Shown one piece after another: positions 1 to 8,100 of a stretch of 64,000 nucleotides of DNA. Position numbers and translations under genes: made by a program. The notes under the pieces are model-generated. The model was not told where the DNA came from and ran no database searches. It was given only the letters and a program-made list of their open reading frames with translations. How positions within the stretch are numbered: the first letter of the stretch is position 1; every line of letters starts with the position of its first letter. Source of the stretch: Bacteroidetes bacterium GWF2_43_63 (lineage in GTDB: Bacteria; Bacteroidota; Bacteroidia; Bacteroidales; DTU049); the NCBI GenBank assembly GCA_001769275.1, contig MEOQ01000018.1, forward strand, positions 48,650 to 112,649. The letters run 5' to 3'.

Positions 1-82
1 AGTAGCAGGGCTCAGTATGACAGCGGCGGTGCTCAAAGTGACAGAAGCAGAGCTCAGGATGACAGCGGCAGGGCTCAGTGAG
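1..82. repeat. 21-bp tandem repeat, about 4 copies
   Basis: Units starting with GCTCA recur at 10, 31, 52 and 73, an exact 21-bp period; the core is GCTCAGNATGACAGCGGCAGG with substitutions. The window starts inside the array, so the true copy number is unknown. The core GCTCAGGATGACA is the complement of TGTCATCCTGAGC, a motif seen in many bacterial intergenic repeats. A related array lies at 22757-22812 and a related half-unit at about 63712. No coding potential is seen. Confidence 0.75.
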
Positions 83-144
83 TTAACTACATTAACAGGA
101 TACAAAGTCTGCAAATAAAAAAATCCAATTTTTTGACTGTAAAA

Positions 145-190
145 ACAAAAACACTTCGTAATAATTGATTCAATTAATTACAAAGTGTTT
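145..190. terminator. bidirectional hairpin terminator
   Basis: AAAACACTTCGTAATAATTGA and its near-complement pair around position 167, giving a stem of about 18 bp with one bulged A and one G-T pair. It is flanked by A-rich sequence on the left and a T run on the right, so it could stop transcription from both sides. It lies downstream of the tRNA-Arg gene. Confidence 0.6.
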
Positions 191-193
191 TTT

Positions 194-210
194 GTGACTC
201 CGAAGGGATT
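194..210. repeat. 17-bp duplicate of the tRNA-Arg 3' end
   Basis: GTGACTCCGAAGGGATT at 194-210 is identical to 276-292, the 3' acceptor and T-arm part of the tRNA-Arg gene, 82 bp away. Direct copies of a tRNA 3' end are typical attachment-site scars of integrated elements, but no integrase is present here; a local duplication explains it equally well. Confidence 0.5.
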
Positions 211-227
211 TCTGCCAGCTGGCGGAT

Positions 228-254
228 AAACTTCTCATCCATTCGGAGAAGTTT
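228..254. terminator. hairpin downstream of tRNA-Arg
   Basis: AAACTTCTC (228-236) pairs with GAGAAGTTT (246-254) around a 9-nt loop, followed by a short T tract on the + strand. It lies just downstream of the minus-strand tRNA and may be its processing or termination signal; the T tract on that strand is only three bases. Confidence 0.4.
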
Positions 255-276
255 TGTTGTAAAAGTAGCTTAAGAG

Positions 277-350
277 TGACTCCGAAGGGATTCGAACCCC
301 CAACCAACAGAACCGGAATCTGCCATTCTATCCAATTGAACTACGGAGCC
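277..350 (-). tRNA. tRNA-Arg (anticodon CCG)
   Basis: The minus strand folds into a complete cloverleaf: acceptor GGCTCCG pairs with CGGAGTC (one G-T), the D arm begins GTTCAATTGGATAGAAT, the anticodon stem is GCAGA/TCTGT with loop TTCCGGT, and the T loop is TTCGAAT. The anticodon at loop positions 3-5 is CCG, reading CGG (Arg). CCA is not encoded. A 17-bp copy of its 3' end lies at 194-210. Confidence 0.95.
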
Positions 351-442
351 GTAATGCAGTGCAAAGATACGATTATTTATTTGCCGTAGAAACCGAGGCC
401 TGAACCTCTAGCTGAATTTTCGCTCACAACCAAAGTCCTGTC

Positions 443-952
443 TTATTTTGGCAAAGGTGAATCATAGGGCTTCCACTTCTCCACCTTCGGCGAGATCTTT
501 TCGTTTTCGGAAAAAGTTTCTGCTTTATAATCAACGCAGATCCCAGCATACATGGCATCTTCGGAAAAATCATATACGACAATGTAGTTGTTCGGTCCAC
601 AGTCATGCGGCTTGCAGCCCTCCGCTGTGAAAATATTCTTTGCGTATTCCATGGGCATGAGGGTTGTCCAGTCGTCTTTGATCAATTTAAAATTTTCAGT
701 TCCAATCAGCTTTTCGAGCCGCTCCGAAAATATTTTCTTTTCGAAAAGGTGAACTTCATCTGCATATTTCCCATCGTATTTTTTGAGGAAATCAAGATTT
801 GTTTCTTCGTTCTGTTGCGCCGATGAATTTTCACTTGTCTGGTTTTTCTGATCAGAATCAGTGTTGTCGGATTTGCCTAACTGACTGCAGGAAGCAATCA
901 AAATAAAAAGCACAATGCCACACGTTGTAAGAATTCGTTTTTTCAGTTTCAT
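443..952 (-). CDS. Ivy-like (lysozyme inhibitor) lipoprotein
   Basis: A 169-aa predicted lipoprotein. The start at 952 is chosen because it places a basic N-terminus, a hydrophobic stretch and a lipobox (IASC, Cys22) at the right distance; the frame stays open 26 codons upstream. Residues 25-52 are a Ser/Asn/Gln-rich linker, as in surface lipoproteins. The folded part contains CKPHDC at 113-118, the signature loop of the Ivy family of vertebrate-type (C-type) lysozyme inhibitors, followed by a beta-rich stretch (YIVVYDFS...MYAGICVDY) as in Ivy. The likely role is protecting peptidoglycan from lysozyme at the outer membrane; this is inferred from the motif and the lipoprotein signal. It stands alone, divergent from the next gene. 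Confidence 0.65.
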   Translation of the reverse strand: MKLKKRILTTCGIVLFILIASCSQLGKSDNTDSDQKNQTSENSSAQQNEETNLDFLKKYDGKYADEVHLFEKKIFSERLEKLIGTENFKLIKDDWTTLMPMEYAKNIFTAEGCKPHDCGPNNYIVVYDFSEDAMYAGICVDYKAETFSENEKISPKVEKWKPYDSPLPK

Positions 953-1119
953 GTTCCGTATTATTGAATTAGACCTGATGAAAATTATTAAAACAGAAAA
1001 ATCTGAATCAGTAAAAATACAAAAATCCAATCAACTACTTTTCTGATGGATTTGCATTTTAACATTTACCGGAACAATTATTGTTGCAAAGCGGCTTCGT
1101 TTTTTAAAACCTCTGCGTT

Positions 1120-1926
1120 ATGTTTACAAGACTTTTTGCCAAAGCATTGTCCCTTCTGGGCTTCATGATTGGATTCACCTCTGAAGTACTGGCCCAATAC
1201 GGAGCTCCGGTATATTTCTTTACGGTGAAAGGCAGTGTGAAGGACATTGAATGCCAGAATCCGGTGAAAAATGCCAAAGTAAAACTGGTCGATCGCAATG
1301 GCAATACCGAATATGATGCAGTAACCGATAGCCTTGGCAATTTTACAATTTTTCAGGAATCAGAAGGATACTATCCGGAATATCAGATCAGAATTGAAGA
1401 TCCCGACGGCAAAGCCAATGGTCTATTTAAAGATATTGAAGGCCCTCTGGATGCGAAAAAATTCCGTAAGACCTGGAACCATAATTCAGACACCATGCCT
1501 GGCGATATTTATTTTGTCAAATACATTTCGGGCAATCCATGTAAAAATGAGCCCGTCGTTGATGAACCCGATACTGCCAAAGAACCGGATCCCGAACCAG
1601 AAGTCATTGCGCAGGACAGCGCGGTGCTGCCTCAGGAAGAGCCAGTAGTGCCACCTTCTGCAACTGAAGAATATTTTACCAATGTGAATCTGTATCCAAA
1701 TCCGAATTCAGGCCGTTTTGCCATTGAGTTTACCGCAATGAATCAGGCAGCAACTGATGTTTATATTTTCTCTTCCGACGGAGCATTAATCTACAATATG
1801 AGTCAATATGCACAGAAAGGCGCTAATCATTTCGATCTGGAAATAGAAGGTTTGGCACCGGGCACGTATTATATTCAATTGCATTGCTTCGGAAACGACT
1901 TTACGAAAACGTTTGTGGTGCAGTGA
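1120..1926 (+). CDS. secreted CnaB-like protein with T9SS type A sorting domain
   Basis: 268 aa. A signal peptide ends at about residue 25 (VLAQ). The N-terminal domain (about 28-140) begins YGAPVYFFTVKGSVKD and continues as a carboxypeptidase-regulatory/CnaB-type beta-sandwich (PVKNAKVKLVD, TDSLGNFTI). The YGxP opening followed by a transthyretin-like fold recalls the radical-SAM-associated putative lipoproteins of Bacteroides, but there is no lipobox Cys and no radical SAM gene nearby. A Pro/Glu-rich linker (about 145-185) leads to a type A C-terminal domain (NLYPNPNSGRF ... GTYYIQL ... KTFVVQ), so it is probably exported by the type IX system. A near-match to the -7 box (TATTGTTG) lies near 1079. 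Function unknown. Confidence 0.75.
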   Translation: MFTRLFAKALSLLGFMIGFTSEVLAQYGAPVYFFTVKGSVKDIECQNPVKNAKVKLVDRNGNTEYDAVTDSLGNFTIFQESEGYYPEYQIRIEDPDGKANGLFKDIEGPLDAKKFRKTWNHNSDTMPGDIYFVKYISGNPCKNEPVVDEPDTAKEPDPEPEVIAQDSAVLPQEEPVVPPSATEEYFTNVNLYPNPNSGRFAIEFTAMNQAATDVYIFSSDGALIYNMSQYAQKGANHFDLEIEGLAPGTYYIQLHCFGNDFTKTFVVQ

Positions 1927-2152
1927 TGCAGACGTCACAACGCACAGAGCATAGGGCATGCGGCTGCGGCGCTTTGCAAGTAGAAAGTCATCAAGTTATC
2001 AGGTTCATAAAGGAGACATTTGTGCAATGCAAAAGGCACAACGTTCATGGTCTCCTCTTATCTGATGGATATAGCAAGATAAATCTTAATCGTCATTTTT
2101 TTAACTTTACAACTTTTATAGGGCGCGCGTCTCCTGACGCGTGACCAACATT
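1927..2152. repeat. intergenic palindromic segment
   Basis: The spacer between two convergent T9SS genes. It holds an interrupted inverted repeat at 2012-2055 (GGAGAC...TTGTGC / GCACAA...GTCTCC) and a GC-rich hairpin at about 2124-2141 (CGCGT-CTCCTG-ACGCG). GCATAGGGCATGCGGC at about 1949-1964 reappears inverted near 48900. No gene is seen. Confidence 0.45.
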
Positions 2153-5100
2153 CTATTCCGTCACAGTAAACTTGGCTGACCGAACAGCGCCATCACTGCA
2201 AATCACCTGAATGCTGTAAACGCCTGCTGCGAGCGACAATCCACGCACTTCAAAAACACTTGCGCTGCTGAAATCACTTTTTGATTCTATGATTTGGCCC
2301 AGTGAATTGATGATTCGCCACGACTTTGCATTATCGCTTTCAGACAGCATTACAGTAAATTCGCCAATGGAAGGATTGGGATACAACAGCATCTGCGAAA
2401 CACCATATTCATCCATGCCGACACCGTATTGAAATTCATCAGAGAATCCCGAACAGCCGTTTGCGAAAGTTACAACGATATAATAGGTGCCCAAAGCAGC
2501 AATGGTTACTGTAGTACCGGTTGCGCCCGGGATCGCGCTGCCATTGTAATACCACTGATAGGACACACCTGCTGTTGTGGTTGACAAAACAAGTCCGTTC
2601 ACAACAAGATCAATTTCAGGGACAGTATCCATTGTAATGGTGATGCCCGAAGGCGTGCATGACTGCTCATAAACTGGTATGACTGCCAAATGCTTTTCTC
2701 CCGCATCGAATGAACCAATTTCGAAAACCTGTTCAATAATCTGCGGAACGAAAACATTTGTTGTTCCGCTGTGACCAAGCTGTCCGAGCTGGTTTTGGCC
2801 CCAGCTGACCAGATTGCTGTCAACACGCAAGGCATAAGATGTAAAATTACCAGCCTTAACAGAAGTCACACCGCCACTTACGTCAGACACGAGTGGAAAA
2901 TATGATCCGGTAACTGAAGTAAGCCCAAGTTGTCCGAAAGTATTATCGCCCCAGGCATATACAATCCCCATGGTATCGCAGGCCAGCGAATGTGCAGATC
3001 CGCCATCGAAACTTACAACGCTGTTGTAGAGGTTTACTTTTTCAGGAGTCCATGCAGCAGTAATATTGCCTAAACCAAGCTGGCCATTGGCATTGCTTCC
3101 CCACACCCACAAGGTTCCGTCGGATTTCAGCGCCATGCTGTGATTGGCTCCTGCAGCCACAGCTACAACATTATCGAGATGTTTCACCTGCACAGGAATA
3201 TTTCTGTTTGTCTGCGTACTGTCTCCAAGTTGTCCTGCCTGATTGCGTCCCCAGGCCCAGACATGACCATCGGAAGTGATGGCCAGTACATGATTTTCAC
3301 CGGTTGCAACACCTGTAACACTATCAATATTCAGAACTGCAAACGGGAAATTGCTGGTTGAGTAATTGCCATAGCCAAGTTGCCCGAACGTGTTGTCGCC
3401 CCATGAAACCAGTGTGCCGTCGGATTTCAATGCAAGCCCAAAACGATTACCTGCTGCAATTTTCTGAATAGCCGTAAGACTTCCGACGTTCACCGGAATA
3501 TTTGAATCGGAGAAATTGCCAGTGCCCAGTGCTCCGAATTCGTTGCGTCCCCAGGCTTTCACAGTTCCATCATCATTTAGCACCATTGTGAATTCAGCAC
3601 CACAGGCCACTTCCATTGCATGTGTGGTTAATACCGAAGGCTGAAAATACAGATTATTAATCGTTGTTCCGTTTCCAAATTGTCCCAGACTGTTTTCGCC
3701 GCATGACCACACATTTCCTATGCTTCCTGCAGATACGACTGAATAATAATTGCCTCCTTCGTATGCCCAGATGCTGGAATCGGTAACGCCGGCAACAGGA
3801 ATTCCTTCGAAATACCAATGATTGTTTTCTCCAACACTACTGGAAAGCAGCACCGAATCGCCTTCGCAGAAGACATCATCGGGTGAGGCTACAATAACCG
3901 GGACTGTGATTGTGTGAACATAAATATCATTATATGCTGTTTGAGTACAACCCGATGAATTCGAGGTTCCATTCACGGAAACAAGCTGTCCATTACTCAG
4001 TGAAGATCCAATAAACACATTGGTTGCGGAAGGGCTTCCCTGAGAAACACCGTCAATAAAGAATTCATACAAATCGGCTCCAATTGCAGTAAACTGAACA
4101 GGCGAGCCCTCACAAACAGCTGTCGAAGGAAGGTCAGAAGTGAGCGACACGTTGACGTAATTCACTCCTATGGTCATGATGGTATCGGCCCAAAGACCGC
4201 ACACACCATTGTATCCGAAGAGTGTCACTTCTTGTCCGTTTTGCAAATCGGCAGTCACAAAAAGTGAATCAGCTGAAACAGGATTGCCCTCCAGATAGAA
4301 ATTGTAATTCTGCGCGCCATTTCCTTCAAAAGTTACTGTATCGCCATAACAGATGTTGCCAGTTGGAATATCATTGATGAATGAGAGAATCGGAAATTCA
4401 TTTACTGTAACAGCATAGGTGCTGCCTGAATTGCCGGTGCATCCGACCAGTGTTCCTTCTACATACACTACATTACCCGAGACCAATGTATCGCACGAAA
4501 ACAATGAGTTTCCGGATGCAACACCCCATGGCAAACCATCGACAAAGAATTGATAAGATGTAGCGCCTCCGGCAAGCAACTGAATGGTATCGCCCGTACA
4601 CACTGAAATTCCGGAAACCGGGTTCAATGTAACATTCGGGATTGCATTTACAATATATTGATAAACATTGGACGAAACAGTCGTGCAATAACCGGTGGTT
4701 CCCTGCACGGTGACAACTGCTCCGTTAACAAGGTTGTTTAACGATAGCGAAGAAACCGCTGAAGGAGCGCCCTGCGAGGCACCTGTTACAAAAAACTCAT
4801 AGGATGAAGCCCCTGAAGCGCTGAATGAAACTGTATCTCCGGCACAAATGGTCAGATCCGGATCAGACTGCAAAACACTGACAACCGGATTGGGAGCCAC
4901 TTCGACAATGAATGTATCTGCAGCAAATGAATGGCAACCATCGCCAGAAACAGCCTGAACGCTAATGGTGTCGCCATTATTCAGGGCAGTAGTTGAGAAC
5001 ACACTAACAGTTGAATACGGTCCGGGTGCTGTACCGTTCACATAAAACCCATAGGTATCAGAACCTGAAGCTGTGAACAAAATATTCTGCCCCTGACATA

Positions 5101-8100
5101 TTGCGGTATCCAATTCAGAACAAGTCACCTCAACAACAGGAACAGAATAAACTGTTACTTCAAGTGGCAGTGGAGTACACGCATATTGGGTTCCGCTGAC
5201 TGAAATAAACTGTCCGTCGATAAGGCCTGAAGCGTGATAAATGGAATCATACTGGAGCGGAGTTACTGCAATACCATTAATAAAATACTGATAGACTGAA
5301 TCCCCATCCGCTTCGAGATCGATGGTTTCGTATGCACAGATCACGCTGTCAGAAAATGTCCATGTGATCTTCGGGCGCACGTCGATAGTGAAAACAGAAT
5401 CGGCATACGCATAACAATTTCCCAATTTACCCTGCACTTCAACAGTCTGTCCGTTAGAAAAGACCGAGTTCATGGAATTATTTGTATTAAACACTCCGGT
5501 CGGAACTCCATTAATATAGAACTGATATTCGGTAGCGCCACCAGCCTGGAAAGTGATCACATCACCTGCGCAGATGCGACTGTCGGCATCGTCGCTAATG
5601 AAAGAGAGCAATGGTGTAACTTCGACATGAAACAACAGTGTTCCGGAAGCGAAATTGCGGCAAGCGGATAAAGAAATTCCTTCGACGCTGACAATATCAT
5701 TATCGGCCAATGTTGAAATAACCACACTGTCAACCGTTGACTGCGGGCCAAGCGGCGACCCGTTGAGATAGAAGATATATTCTGCCGCGCCTGAAGCATG
5801 AATGGTTACCTCATCGCCGGCGCAAATCGTCGTATCGGCTTCTGAAGACGTAAGACCAACCATCGGAAGAGGAAATACTGTAAAATCCAAGGCTGTACTG
5901 CTGAATGCTTCGCAACCGGTGGTGATATTTCTGCCGAAAACCGTGAATTCATCAGCATCTGCAATGTTCGAAAAAGTCCACGAATTTGTTGTTCCAAGAT
6001 TATTATACGGAGCACCGTTCAAATAAAGTCTGTATTGATCGGCTCCGGCAGACGTCAACGTTACAGAATCGCCCAGACAAATTAAATTATCCAAATCACT
6101 ACTCGCAAGAGTAACAACGGGCAATGAATGTACTTCAAACGTAAACACCGTGCTGGTATCAAGACATCCCATATAATCTACCACAGCAAAAATAGTTTCG
6201 CCATCTGCAATAGAATCTGTCCTGTATTTTACAGAATCAGCTGATTGAATTATCGGAATACCATTGGAGAAGAAATAAAAATCGGGTGTCGGATTGGGCG
6301 AGTTTGCAGTGAATGTGACCAAATCGCCGGAACAAATTGTTGTATCTGCATCGCTCGAATTCAAATTGACTACTGGTTTGTAAATTGTTACCGAGTCAGT
6401 ATAAGAATCCGAACATCCGTTGGTGAAGGTTGATACAAGTGTGACATCATACTTCTGATTGTTATCGAAAAGATAAGCCGGAGACACCTGTGTTGTTGTG
6501 AGGCTTGTATCGACCATATACCATTCAAAAGTCAGGTCGCCCTGATTTCCACTGTATGCACTTGAAGTATTTACGAAATGAACACTATCGCCGAAACAGG
6601 TGACTCCCGAAACAATGAATGATGCTGTTGTAGCAGGCACCGCGTCGAAATGCCAGTTAGTATTGTTTGACACATTTCTGCTGAAAACAGCCACTGCCCC
6701 ATTAGTAGCAGTGATATCTCTCACAACGGAACATTGTATTCTGATGCTGTCACTGGCAAGACTTGTGAGCGTTGCAGCCAAATATTTTTCGGTTGAGGCA
6801 ATATAAATTGAATCCTGACAAGTACCGTTAGCAACAAAAGCACTATCGAAAGTTTGTTCATGGTTTGCTTCGAAATACAAATGTATTCCGGGATGTACCT
6901 TGAAAATGCGAAATGTGTCAGCACCATAGACTTCGCCTGAGTAAACAGCTGTTGACGAATCAGAAAAAAGCGTAAGCATTTCAAGATCGAAAAACCGCTG
7001 ATTTCCACCATCAAAATAATTTCTGAATGATTTGTTTCCCGGCATTAAAATCGAAGTGGAATCGGCATCAAGCGTAAGTATTGACGGATCCTGAAAAACT
7101 GCAGAATATTTAATTGAAATATCAGAATTTTTCAGCAACATCTGTTTCGCTGACGAAGTTTCTGTTTTTAAAAGACCTACGCGCATCGACCATTCATTGG
7201 ATACAAACGTCCCTGAATTCACAGTGAATGAAACGGTAGAATCGGTCACAAGTGAATCGATCAAAAACAAAGTGTCCGCTGTTGAAAAACCAGCAAGCAA
7301 AGTATTAACGCCATAACGACTACACAGTGGATCAAACTCCGCATGTCCGTATAAAGGAGCAAGAATCAAAGCTGGTGTATTCGCATCGCTGGCTGAAAAA
7401 AGATCTCCATAGCCAAAATTCAGATTTTCATTCAACAAAACATCGTCGCTTATTTGCAGATTGGCCTCAATTAGCAGCGAAGGAGAAGTAAGCAAAATGC
7501 TGCTCCAGTCCATCACTTTGCAATAGGCGTTTTTATAAATGTCGACAGTATCGGATGTAGCTGTTGAAAAATGCAGATCGGTGAATACGACTGTATCAGC
7601 GGGACCCGGAACGCAAGTGGCTGCAGAAAATGGCAAAATCAAATCCGGTGTCCAGTTATTGGCGTTATGCCAGTTTTTATCAGCTAAACCAGTCCAGTAA
7701 TAGGTTTTTCCTGCAACGGCTCCGCTGAAAATCCAACCCGTGGTTATTCCAATCCCAGTCGATGCAATAGCATTGTACTCACGACCACCAGCTGAATCAG
7801 CAACCAGATTTTGAATCACCACATCAGAAATATTCAAAGTATCGTAACCGGTTTTGCTGATAGATGCGGTTCCACTTTCGCCAATAAATGCTGACAACGA
7901 AACCGGCTGCGTGCACGAGCCACTAGCCAAAAGGCTGTCGAGCGACCATGTTGTAGCTGGTTCAAATTCAAGCGCTGTACCTCCCGAAACATAAAGAAGA
8001 TCGGAAGAACCTCCGCCGAGAATTCGCGTTCGCGGTGAGTTTACTTTGAGTGTGTCGAATGTGATTCCCGCTGCTTTCATTACAACCATTTCGGTGTTGC

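Noticed and set aside
2012..2055. Possible riboswitch or small RNA from the GGAGAC...GTCTCC stem
   Set aside because: It lies between two convergent genes, so there is no downstream start it could control; no known riboswitch core was recognised.
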